A stretch of 64,000 nt of DNA from Lasioglossum baleicum (Eukaryota > Arthropoda > Insecta > Hymenoptera > Halictidae), in the NCBI RefSeq assembly GCF_051020765.1, contig NC_134937.1, forward strand, positions 14,934,947 through 14,998,946, read 5' to 3'. The position numbers and the translations under genes are program-made. The notes below the pieces were generated by a model. That model did no database searches. It worked only from the letters and a program-made list of their open reading frames with translations, and was not told the origin of the DNA. Shown piece after piece: positions 36,447-48,700 of this stretch. How positions within the stretch are numbered: position 1 is the first letter of the stretch; each line of letters begins with the position of its first letter.

Positions 36447-39400
36447 ATGTGGAATAATTCAAAGACACTTTGTAAAAAGTATGTGTCAAAATGGAGCAAC
36501 TTTGCTTTCAATAATCACCAAAGAGTAAGACATAGCAGTTCAAAATCTACAGTAATAACAAATGATAATGTCGATGATCCACTTCCTAAAGATGCAAAGG
36601 TTGTTATATGTGGTGGCGGAGTTATGGGTGGTGCAGTTGCTTATCATCTTTCGCTCATGGGATTAGGTGATCAAACAGTTATTATAGAAAGTGGCAGGTA
36701 AACATTCATTTTAATGTGTATAACTTTTAAAAATACAATGTATATACATTTTGTAAAATTTAATTTATTTGCTCTATTTCTTAAACTTAGAATTGGCGGT
36801 GGAACAACGTGGCATACTTCAGGATTAGTCGGAGCTTTTAAGCCAAGTTTGGCACAAGTGAAACTTGCTCAAGATAGTATAGCTTTATACAAGGAATTGG
36901 AAGAGAAAGGTTTGCCAACAGGTTGGAAGCAATGTGGTAGTCTTTCTTTAGCGCGCACAAGGGATCGCATGACCGTATTCAGACGAATGAAAGCGCAGTC
37001 TATGTAAGTGATTAAAGTTACACATATAATTGAAATACGTCTTATAGAGGTATTCGTGTTCAAGAGATTCGAGATATTGAGGTTTGAAGTAAATGCAAAA
37101 ATCAAAAAGTAATTTAAAATTGTTTCAGATCTCGAGACATTGAATGCCATTTAGTTACACCAAAGCAAGTACAAGAAATATGTCCCTTATTGCGAGTGGA
37201 TGATTTAGTTGGTGGATTATGGATCCCAGATGATGGAGTAGGAGATCCATATCAGATTTGTTTAACATTAATAGCAGAAGCGAAGAAGAAAGGTATATAT
37301 TTAACTTTTTATGAGCAAAGACATATGTATATAATTAATATACAGATATATTCGATTTATAAATTTTGTAGGTGTTAAAGTATTTGAGAATTGCAAAGTT
37401 ACAAAAGTAGTTACACAAAATGGTAGAATCGAAGCTATCGAAACGACATTCGGTGCCATTGAATGTGAGCATTTTGTCAATTGTGCTGGATTTTGGGCAC
37501 GCAACGTTGGTAAATTAAGTGAACCGCATGTAAAGGTAGGTTTCTTGTAATTATTATCGACTAAAGTCTGTTCATATAAATTATGAAATGTTTTCTAATA
37601 TGTACTACTCAGGTACCACTTCATCCTGTTGAGCATTATTATTTACACACACAACCTATCGATGGTTTAGATCCTATGATTCCAGTTGTAAGAGATTTAG
37701 ATGGTTACATTTATTTTCGAGAAAATAACGGAAGTCTATTAGCTGGTGGTTTTGAACCAGTTGCAAAGCCGGCATTTGAAGATGGGACAATACCTGGTTA
37801 GACATACATACATTTTGACTTTTCATTGATTCATTATAGACGTGAATCTAAAAAAAGTTACATTTCAGAAAGCACAAATGAAAGATTTTTACCAGAAGAT
37901 TGGGACCATTTCCACATTTTACTCGAACAAATGCTTCATAGAATTCCAGATTTAGGAGATGCGGTTTTGGAAAGATTATCTAATGGGCCTGAAGCATTTT
38001 CTCCAGATTGTAAATGGATAATGGGCGAAGCTCCAGAAATACGTAATTATTACGTTGCTGCTGGTATGAAAACTGTAAGTAGTCTGGTACACCCGAAAAG
38101 GGAGTGATTCATATATACAAAATCAATACAAAACCCTACTAGAACCCTACAAAAGCACGTTCTTCACGAAAAAACGTGTCCCAATAAATTAGCTGTCAAT
38201 GGCCTGACTCCGACACTAGTCAAGGGACGGCTGAAATTATCACTTCTAAAAGTTCTTCAAAAATAGCAGAATTCAGTCGCCCGTGTCGTAAGCATCCCCA
38301 AATAAAATTTGTCAGCACTATGCGCTTTGCGGGGGTGACTCGTTTCCAGGATTGCAAGGGCGCGGGATGCGCCTTCTCATTTCTCGATTATGCAAAGATG
38401 GGGTTTTTCAGTAGTCCAGAGCGGTAGATAAAAAATCAATCTTGATCGCAATCGCCTCAAAAGTCTTATTTTTACGTTTACGAGGCGTAATTTGCATTAT
38501 TCGGCAGCATATAGCTGTCGCAGCTTTATGAAAATATAGCTATACATGCGCAGATGTATGCTTCCAAATATAATAATCCAAATTACGCTGCCGAATAATG
38601 AAAATTACGCTTCGTAAATGTAAAAATAAGACTTTTGAGGGCGATTGCGGCCCAGATTGATCTTTTATCTAGCGCTCTTGATTTTTGAAAAAGCCCATCT
38701 TTGCATTATCAAGAAATGAGAAGATGGAAAAACCAGTCTACTATTTTAGGTACTAAAAGATGATATTAAGCCTGCTGTTGAAACACATGAAATGCTGTAT
38801 CAAGTGATGCAAAGACATAATTTTATTGTGTGTACACTTATAACATTTCAGTATAAACAATATTCCGTGTTTATCTTTGGTTTATTGTTCGTTCCTAATG
38901 CTTTTACGTTTATTTTGTACAAATCTCAACCAGTTCACCACTACTTCTCTTGTCCCAACTTTGGTAGAGAAATGTTAGTTCACATATATGTATATAATAC
39001 ATAACTTCCAGGTTGGAATATCAGCAGCTGGTGGAGTTGGGCGAGCAACAGCAGAATTAATAATTAACGGATCGACATCCTTAGATATGTATGAATTAGA
39101 TGTATCACGTTTTTTGGGCCTTCATAACAATCGGAAATTTTTACGTGACCGAGTAAAAGAAATTCCTGGTATGCATTACGCATTACAATATCCGCATCAC
39201 GAATTTAAAACAGGCAGAAATTTAAGAATGTCACCAATATATCCAAAACTCAAAGAAGCAGGAGCTATTTTTGGACAGGTAATGGGATATGAACGACCAA
39301 CCTGGTTTCAATTAGATGATGATAAAGGTAAGCCTATTGTTATATGTGCTCAAACAAAGAAATTTGCAGAAGTGAAAAAGTGAATTTTATTATACACAGA

Positions 39401-41979
39401 TTACTTTGCTACACAGATTTGGAAACAATTGATGGATTTCAAAAGTATAAGATAGCATACACAAATACATTTAGTAAACCACCATGGTTTGAACCGGTAA
39501 ATAAGGAATATGCTGCTTGCCGTGAAACAGTTGGGCTTAGCGATTATTCGTCTTTCACCAAAATTGACTTATGGGTAGGATATATTTCTCCAAGTATTGT
39601 AGAACTATACAGGTTGAGTCAATACAAATTATTACCTTGATTATTTTCCGAATTATAAAACTTTGAATAAAAATTGTTAGGTAAAGAATACATTATCGAC
39701 AAAGTTTATAAAAATATAAAGAAACACAAGGGTAAGCTTTAGTAATTTCTTTAACTTCTGTAGTTTCGAAAATACTGAATGTGGTACTTTTTATTGGGTC
39801 ACCCTGTAGTTTAATGATAAGTGATATGATAACTTATGGAATTTTTTAGTCAAATGATTTGGAAGTAGTAGATCTATTGCAATACTTGTGTTCGAATGAT
39901 GTAGATGTGCCAGTAGGAAGTATTATTCACACTGGCATGCAAAACGATCGTGGGGGCTATGAAAATGATTGCAGTTTGGCACGTATAGCTCCTAATCAGT
40001 AAGTAGTGCACGTGTACTTAAATTTTGAAATACAATATACAGCTACATTATTATTCCTCTAATATTCAAGCTACATGATGATCGCTCCCACTATTCAACA
40101 AACTCGCTGTAAACATTGGATTAATCGTCATTTACCTGCTGACGGTTCTGTTGCCGTGTCTGATGTAACATCTGCATATACAGCAATCTGTATTATGGGT
40201 CCTGCTACGAGACAATTACTTTCAGAATTAACTGATACTAACCTGAACGCCAGAAATTTTCCATTTTTCACTTTTAAAGTAATTATTAGCCTCATAATTA
40301 TACAGAGTGAGGCACCTAAAACAGCCCACCTGAATAACTCGGCTGCTATTGGTGTTAGGAAAAAATGCATTAGATGGATCTTCCTTGGTTTCGAGGGGCC
40401 ATTAATCTGATGTCAGTAGCTTTTTTGTAGGTGGACGCATAAAGGAAATATGGAGGTCACCTTCAGTTTTTTAAATAGAATGCCCAATATTTTTGGTCGA
40501 ACTCGTTTGAAGCACAAAATTCTGCGTAAAAAAGTATTGACCTTCATATATCATAAATCTATTTGATATCCCTCAACTTGAATGAGTACATATGAAAAAT
40601 TATTTCGATAATATTTCGTTAACTATACATATAAGACTTATGATATACGATGGTCAATACTTTTTTACGCAGAATTTTGTGCTTCATCCGAGTTCGAGCA
40701 AAAATATTGAGCATTCTATTTAAAAAACTGAAGGTGACCTTCATATGTCCTTTACGCGTCCACCTACGAAAAAGCTGCTAACATCAGATTAATGCCCCCT
40801 CGAAATCAAGCAAGTTCCATCTGATGCATTATTTCCTAACACCAATAGCAGCCAAGTTATTCAGGTGGCTTGTTTTAGGTGCCTTATCCTATTATGAAAA
40901 TTTATATATCTAATATTATTTGAGGGAGTAATATTATTTATAGAAATTTTGTATATGTATATGTAATTGAAAATATCTTGATCTACTCTTTTGAAAGGAA
41001 CTAGATGTTGGACTTGCTAACGGAATACGCACAATGAATCTAACTCATACTGGAGAGCTTGGCTATGTTTTATACATACCAAACGAGGTATACATACATT
41101 TCTTCAAAAAACAAGAAACTTGCATTTTCTGGTGCATCATAGTAATATGTATGTTACGCATTTGTAGTTTGCATTACACGTTTATACAAGACTAGTAGAC
41201 GCTGGAACCAAATATGGATTAAACCATGCTGGATATTATGCAACACGAGCGTTACGTGTAGAAAAGTTTTATGCGTTTTGGGGCCAGGATTTAGATACAT
41301 TTACAACACCCTTGGAATGTGGAAGAGCTTGGAGGGTAAAGCTCGATGTGAGTATCTCGTAAATTTATAAAATATATTTAGATTTGATAAGATCACGAAT
41401 GTTTGTATACCATAGAAAGCAGTAAACTTTATTGGAAGAGATGCTCTTTTAAGACAAAGAGAAGAAGGTGTAAAACGCAAGTACGTGCAGTTACTATTAA
41501 ACGATCATGATTCTGAATTGGATACATGGTGCTGGGGCAGTGAACCCATTTTTAGAAACGGAAAATACTGTGGAATGACAACTACTACAGGTTACGGGTT
41601 CACATTTAGAAAACAGGTATCGATACCATATTCTTAATTAAACCATAAACGCGTGTATTAATATTAATTTGTGGTAACAAACAAATGTATTTATGTAAAA
41701 GTATGGGAAAAACTGTAAATCCGCATTATCTTATTTACGAAACGATTAAGAAAATTTCATGCTAAATAGGTTTGCCTTGGATTTATACAAAACTTTGACT
41801 CGGAAGGAAGGCCTCAAGAAGTATCAAACGAATATGTATTATCAGGGGATTACGAAGTGGATGTGGCAGGTATCAGGTTCCCAGCGAAATGCCACCTACA
41901 TAGTCCAAATTTGCCAACCAAGTTTCCTGATAAGGAAAGAGACTCTTATCATGCTACGCGTGATCAGCAAACTGTGTAA
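36447..41979 (+). CDS. PDPR: PDPR: regulatory subunit of pyruvate dehydrogenase phosphatase
   Basis: Fourteen exons: 36447-36697, 36791-37003, 37129-37292, 37372-37535, 37613-37796, 37869-38074, 39012-39327, 39417-39574, 39850-39998, 40071-40278, 40998-41087, 41168-41347, 41416-41616 and 41770-41979. They join in phase to 897 residues (vertebrate PDPR about 880). A basic N-terminus fits mitochondrial import. The FAD-binding glycine motif is VVICGGGVMGGAVAYHLS near residue 53, followed by GGGTTWHTSGLVG and the DAO domain to about 440. The aminomethyltransferase-like (GCV_T) half follows (THTGELGYVLYIPNE; KYGLNHAGYYATRALRVEK) and ends VCLGFIQNFDSEGRP ... DVAGIRFPAK. Dimethylglycine/sarcosine dehydrogenases are relatives, but the C-terminus reads most like PDPR. 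In the matrix it lowers magnesium sensitivity of the PDH phosphatase. Start is the ATG before WNNSKTL; an upstream TTG is not used. Introns 6 and 10 hold palindromic elements. Confidence 0.92.
38333..38735. mobile_element. fold-back derivative of family B1 in PDPR intron 6
   Basis: The first half (GGGGGTGACTCGTTTCCAGG, then GCGGGATGCGCC) is collinear with 11431-11510. The second half repeats the same blocks inverted (TAATGAAAATTACGC, TCTTTTATCTAGCG, CCATCTTTGCATTATC), making a long hairpin. The TTAA flanks seen at 11427 are not evident here, so it may be an old or rearranged copy. Confidence 0.65.
40309..40886. mobile_element. long inverted-repeat (fold-back) element, family F
   Basis: Left end GGCACCTAAAACAGCCCACC, right end is its inverse (GGTGGCTTGTTTTAGGTGCC). 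Arms of roughly 250 bp are collinear in reverse throughout (for example AAAATTCTGCGTAAAAAAG versus CTTTTTTACGCAGAATTTT) around a short centre near 40590. No coding capacity. Located in PDPR intron 10, immediately after the donor of the 40071 exon. Confidence 0.8.
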
Positions 41980-42033
41980 CGTCGACAATACAAACTCTGA
42001 ATCGTGTACAAATAATGTATATAGAAGAATATT

Positions 42034-42039
42034 AATAAA
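42034..42039 (+). terminator. probable poly(A) signal of PDPR
   Basis: AATAAA 55 bp downstream of the PDPR stop codon. A second plus-strand AATAAA at about 42719 would reach to the CNOT1 stop codon. Confidence 0.5.
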
Positions 42040-42523
42040 TTATTTAATAAGCGGAAATTATATAAACCATTACTTCGTATTTATAGCAAGAAATTACGTA
42101 AACCACAATTTAATTAATCAGCTTTTATCTTTTCATAGCTACAATTCTTAAAAAATTACATCAATGTATACTAGTAATTATGTACTATATTACAGATTTC
42201 CAAATGCACCATACATTCTGCAAGTACTCCCTAAAATGACTTACATAGCACAACGTATTAATTTTGGTACTGACTTCATATACCACTTACTCACAGTACA
42301 CTTATACTTGGTTTTAACTTTAACCTACAAAAATTCACTATTACTTCTGAACACCCTTGTTATTCTTGACTTACTCCCTCCGTCATTATGATACGCATTA
42401 TACTGACATTTGTGCTATAATATTACAATGTCATGGTAACATACTGTTTCAAGTACATTGTTCGAAAGACACGTTTTGTGAGGTTGAATGTTCGTTGCTT
42501 TTTTCGATCGATGCAACAATATT

Positions 42524-42529
42524 TTTATT
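42524..42529 (-). terminator. probable poly(A) signal of CNOT1
   Basis: AATAAA on the minus strand about 200 bp past the CNOT1 stop codon at 42732-42734. Confidence 0.45.
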
Positions 42530-42731
42530 AAAATATTAACATAATAGTAGTCTCACTTATTCTAGTTGAATCGATACACTTAATATACGATTATTCAGTA
42601 TCTATCCACCAAAAGTTAAACCCAAAGTATAGTACATCTATTCGTACATTAACAACTTTTTACACGCGATTCTTATTAATTACGGTCCTTCATTTTACTG
42701 TACACAAATCGACAATGAAAAATAAAGCGTC

Positions 42732-45700
42732 CTATGACTTTGGGATCTCCGGTTCCGGAGTGGGTTGTAGTTGTTGAACCATACACGATTTAGCAACCGA
42801 ATCGAACAATCTGAAACAATGAGAATTTGAAATAGTCACAAAATATGATGAACAGTGAAACATCAAATACCAAATCATTGGGGAAAGTACACTATATCAC
42901 TTACTTCTCCATTTCTGGTGCGCAGTGAACAAACTCGTGTGTCCAGAATTTGTATGTTCGATTCTTGATAAGTTCAATGAAGGTGATAAGCAGGCCCCAT
43001 GGATGAGGTCTGTTCACAATAAGTCTCTCCAGGAGGACTCTTGTGGTTTGTTCTTGTATCGCTTCGGTGTTAGCTTCGGCAAACAAGTACAAAAGTGTGC
43101 AACTGAAATAATGTGTATGACTGTTGGGATACCGTAGCTGATTCGCGATCGCGTTTAAGAACAAATAACGTCCTTCCGTATCAAGATCGACTGCCAAGTT
43201 TTGGAATATATCCATATGTGCAGAATGTGCGATAGTAGACATAAGCGGAGTATGCCCTTTGCTACGGATGAAAGCTATAGCTTGTGTACCAACGTAAAGT
43301 ACTAGGGCGTTCATTAATTGACTATTATAACGAACACCAGCTTCTTGAGATACTTGTAGATTGCTGCGCAGCTCAGAAAGGAAGGTGACCGGGGCGCGTG
43401 CCTTTAAATATGAGTCTAGCTCCTTCTTGAAACTGAGCGGTTGTATCATGGACGCAAAGTTGGTCAGTACTCGTGGGGCGTGAGCTATCTCTGGTAGCAT
43501 ATCCACCTTCAGGTTTGGCGTGAACGGATCAGGTAAGCGCATATTTCTTGGAAAAGCACTTAAAATCAGATTCCTCATTTGTATACAGTTGGGAGGAATT
43601 ACATCACAAAATCCGTAATGATAGTCGCAAAGAAACTCTGGAAAATCGTGTAGCAATACCAGTATCACTCGAAGAGTCCCATTGTACAACAGAGTGACAG
43701 GTTTTGCAAGCTCGGCATTTCGAAGGAAAGGCGCCAAGTATTTGAACAAATCGATCAGAAGCTGAGCGTACATTCCCCAACATTTTTGTTGCGGTGTAAT
43801 TGCGAGCATACGCCCAATGAAAACTCTGTGCGAGACTAACTCGAGCCAAGCGTAACAGAATCCAGAAGCTTTGGCCGGTCTAAGTATATGCAGAGTATGA
43901 CAGAAAGCAGTTAGTACTTGGTAATTTACTGCTTCCAATACTGGTTCGGGAGCACACAACTCTAAGAAGAGCATAATGAAGATTCTGTGATAGGGCAGCT
44001 GTTGAAAATCAGTTCCGCGTATTTCGTGATCCTGCAGCAACACACCAGCAACAATTCCCAGAACCTTATTTAAGAGATTGATCTTCGTATGAGTATTTGT
44101 ACTATCGCCAGAATGCTTCACCAGAAGAGCGACTAAACGGACAAAAGCGTCCAATGAATGGAAACACTTTGCACGAACGACGGATGGAGCTGCGTTAGTC
44201 TCGGCCAGAGCACGATAACACAAATCAACGCACATCTGTGTGCTGAGTTTGAAAAATCTTGTTATGAGGTCGTCGGTTTTCAAAATGCCGTGCATGTTCA
44301 TTTGATGAACAAACATTCCGAAAGCTTTCGTGGGATCACGCGCGTGCGTCGGGTTATGATGCATTGATACCCATTCGCGAAGCAGATATTCTGTCTTTTC
44401 CATTAATCCTGGCGGATCATCAAAATCGCGCGCCTGTAAAGAAAAATAAATATCATAAATTGTAAGTACATACATAAATACATACAATTTTAAAAAACTT
44501 AAGAATGGCGGGATTTACTTACTCTCACCTGCAGGATTCCAGAATGTATGTGTGCTGTCGGTCCAGCTGGTGCTCTGTCTGCTAATACACCTGGATCGTG
44601 ATTAACGCGCAACGATTCGATTAAACTGGTCAGTCGGAATAGTGAAATACTATAAAAAAAATAAGAGTTTTATTTCATCTCATTGTCAATGAATTTTTAT
44701 GCGAATTGAAATATTATATATTGTTAGATAATAACCCTTCCGGTGGTGCTCTGTGATGGGCCATTCTAGCCAGTATTTCAATTGTATGAAACAAGTCGGA
44801 TTCGGTAACGTGTGTAGTTTGTCTTTCATCAATTAAATAAAGTTGCACCAACTGCATTGCGAAAATTGTCGCCATGGTATTCCCAGAATCCATAGCTTGA
44901 GCTAAAGCCAAATCGTACTGTGGAAGACTAATTAGATGAGATCTGCAAACAATACGAAAAAATTCATGTTTTGTTGTTGTATCTAAATGTTTTTAAAAAT
45001 GTTGTTATTAAACGTTAAACGCTTTGTTAGTCCCTGAAGACCAATGGTATCGAATTTACAAAATAATGTATAGTAGACAATTCATATAATATTATAAAAT
45101 ATGTTTACACTGTCTTAATAGATTTGATTGAAACTAGATGAAGAAAATTGAGGTAAGCAAGATAACTTTAAACTTAAAAAGTGAAATGGAATAGAGAGGA
45201 GACAAAATTGGCTCCGTGATTATCGTGTTAAAAAATGTTCTATTGTAAATAATGTGTACCTTATGAGATAATCGACAGCTTCGAAATTATATCGAAATTC
45301 TTCCCTGCATTCTGTCAAACAACGAGTAACATGTTTGTTTGTCCACTGCATGCCATAAGCACGTGGATCTTGAAGACACTTTAAAATGCGTAAGTGGAGC
45401 TCTCTATATCGCAGTATAAATTCGGAATCTGTCACACCGCTTGTGGGACCATCCAACAATCCTTCCACAGCCTGAAATAGTATAATGTAAGTATAGTGAA
45501 CTGAAAATTATTTATTTCAGTGTGAAATAATATAATGTACTTATTACCTTCTTGAGTAATGTCATAGCAGCGCCTGCGTCCCTCGATCTTCGTGTTAAAA
45601 TAATAGATTCTAGTAGACTATGAAGAGCAGCGTGCTGCGGAGGAGGTGCAGCTGGACCCATTGCAGCGAGTAATACTTCAACATCAGCTGCAAGTTTTTC

Positions 45701-48700
45701 TAACATTGCTCCCACCTCATCGTTACTTACTGCTGCTGCATATGCAGCTACCTGTTGTGCTGTTGCTACCGCAACTGCAGGATTAGCAGCAAATGCAGTT
45801 ACAGCAGGTTCCTTTAAAATAGAAGTGCTCTGTGAATGTATACATACGTGACATAGTAATATAAAAGTGAACAGTTTCATATACATATAATTAGACAGCG
45901 GATCTTTATGCAAAATAAAAATGTTCTATCTGAATTGCAACAAACTAGAGTAAAATAGAAATATATTTTCTTTCTTAATATGTTTAGTTGGTTGAAAATA
46001 ATATAATAGTATTCTTAACCCCTTGCCCTACAATATCGTGTCAGATTCGTCATCAAAATTCGAAACACAGTCTAATACATAAATACGTATGTTATTAATT
46101 TCATTTAAACCGAACTAAAATTCTTTTTTGGTTTTGTTAAATGTACAGCTATTGCAGAACATATAGGCATAGATATTAATTGTCTCCTTTTTTAGGAAAT
46201 TACGATCTACAAGAAAGTTCGTGTCACTGAAACCGTAAAATAAATCGTAGGGCAAGGGGTTAAATTCTTCTATGTACTGTGTATACTATTTTAAATTACA
46301 CCTACTCATTTTTGTCATGAATGCATAAAATCCGCTGTCTACATATAATACAATACTTACGGTAACAGGTTTTGGCATCAATAGAGCTTGAGTATCACGT
46401 TCGGAAAGTGGCAAAAATCCGGGGATATTTCTCGCGAATTCTTCATACACAGCCATTTGCTGAGGGGTAACTCCTCCTACTTTCAACCTGATTTGCTCAG
46501 GCATTCTTTCAGCTTGGTACTTGGCTAATGGATCACAGTATCGTCTTCCCTCTTGGCGCGCAATTTTTCGCAATTCAATTTCGTTCAGCAAACGCTTATC
46601 CATTTCTGGAATGGCCTTTTCAATGGCGGTTTTTTGTACAAATGCACAGGCAAGCTCCATATTGTCAGCAGCTATTACGTTCGCTGCTTGTTCTGCAAGT
46701 TCTTTCGGTGGTGATGTACCCATCATTGGGGTAAGAAAAGCTTGTTTTAAGTTTGTACTAATTGATGCTAAAACCTAAGAAAAAGCAGATATACATGGTA
46801 ATGGCGAATGAAAAGGGAAAACTGGAAAAACATTTATGAAAATTTGTCGTAAGTTTTACCTGATCACGGCAAGTAATCATAGCCATCCCAGCAGTTAAAT
46901 TACGGACCATGTGTCTAGCCGCTGTTCTCATTCGAACTTCGTCTGGATCTAATGCAAAGTCTTTTCTTACAATTTGTTCACTAGTAGTTAGAGCTATTTT
47001 AATTGAGCGATCAACAACAGGAACAATCCATTCTTGAATTGCTCTATCAACAGCTGGACGAACAAATTGCTTTAAATGCGGATGTGTTTGGAACAATGGT
47101 AACTGAAAAATGAATAAATTAGAGCAGATAGATATTAACACACACACACACACACGCGCGAGAAATTATACAATGAATGTTCGATACCTGATTATTGATG
47201 GTAATATGCTGAGCAATATTAGCAATGTTCACAGATATATCCATATAATTAAACCGTGGCTCTGGTGGATCAGTAGGTAAAGATGGTGTTGTATTCACAG
47301 GAGGAGCTTGCGGAACAATTGTTCCAGTTGTAGTTGGACCGACTAATTCTTCGATAGGACCTTGCGTTTGCGGTGGATTGTTATTTGCTTCAGATTTTTT
47401 GTTTGGATGTGATAATTGTGACTCTAAATTTCGTAACTTTTCTGGATCTTTCAAATAAAGTGCGGGTTTTAATTGCTGCAAATTAACATGTATCGATCAG
47501 TATTATTATAATAAAATATGAACGCGATTGTAAGAAATTGTATTACTAATGATTCTTACGACAATGGTAATGTTTAAACTCTTGCAAAGCACTTCAATTT
47601 CAAATTTCAAATTTAATTTCAAATCAGGTTCTTGATGCAGCTCTGCCAGTACATTCATTATTGCCATTGTCCAAGGGTTAGGTGGACGAAAAACACGACT
47701 CCTTGCACAATTTTCAAGTACTTTAGCAACAAATGGAACTACGTAAAGGAGTTCTTGATTGCCTTTATGATATGCTTCAACAAGTAAACCTTTTACGTCT
47801 ATATCAATCTAATGGAATAAAAAAGAAAGTTATATTTACAGTTTTAGTCATTATAGATTAACATATACAAAGTTATACAAATTGTATACAATACCTGCAA
47901 AATAGGCTTATTCCTGCCGAGAGTCAACATCCCTAACCAATGACCTAAATTTTTTAAAAGTGTTCGATCAGAAAAATTTGCTATTCCTTTATCGCTTCGC
48001 AATAAAACCTACAATCAAATTTAAGAAGTGTTCTAGAATTAATTGAAAATTTATGCACCAGCAGTAAGATTTCTCACGTACCTTTATGTTTCTAAACGTT
48101 TCTCTAGTAACCAGTTTATACACCTCAGGTAATTTTAGACATTCCAAAAAATTGGAATATAAAGGATGAAATCCAAATTCTACACTAGCTCGTTTCATTA
48201 CTAGATACTGAGCCATCCAAGGCCAATATTCTTCCGTGACAATTTCTCGAATTTCGTCACATTTCTGCTGCATATTCAATTGGCTAAGGTTGTTGAAAAT
48301 GAACGCTGTTTTATCTTGTAAAGCCTCGGGTGGCGTTGTTATTTTTTCTTCTTTATCTGTGGCCACCAATAATGTATCGATATTCGTTGCATTTGCAATG
48401 GAAGGCTAAAAACAAACAAATAGTTTATAAACTTCAGTGAAAAAAGATATGCGTTATTGCACTACTAATTTATATAGAATTTGTATTTTACTTACTCTAG
48501 CTGAAAGGGATGCAGTCGGCGTTGTGGATGATTTTGTTTGGGTAGTACTGGTTGTTATTGTTGTTGTTGTAATAGTTTTATATGGTGTAGTAACAGGTGC
48601 TAATATAGCTGCTAAGGTTTTTGGGAGAACCGGACCTTGAGGTCTCGTGGGAGGCTCCTGCCCCTGTAATCCATATTCTATGTACTCAATTAAATGTTGT

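Larger units (their letters stand above)
41980..42731. other. convergent 3' regions of PDPR and CNOT1
   Basis: Only 752 bp separate the two stop codons. A plus AATAAA at 42034-42039 lies 55 bp after the PDPR stop; a minus AATAAA at 42524-42529 lies about 200 bp after the CNOT1 stop. No further gene seen. Confidence 0.6.

Noticed and set aside
39400..39416. Alternative acceptor for PDPR exon 8 at 39399
   Set aside because: Using it breaks the reading frame; the acceptor at 39415-39416 keeps the family sequence.
1726..46341. Regularly recurring 20-bp blocks that could suggest a CRISPR-like array
   Set aside because: The blocks come in inverted pairs as MITE ends and are kilobases apart in a eukaryotic genome.
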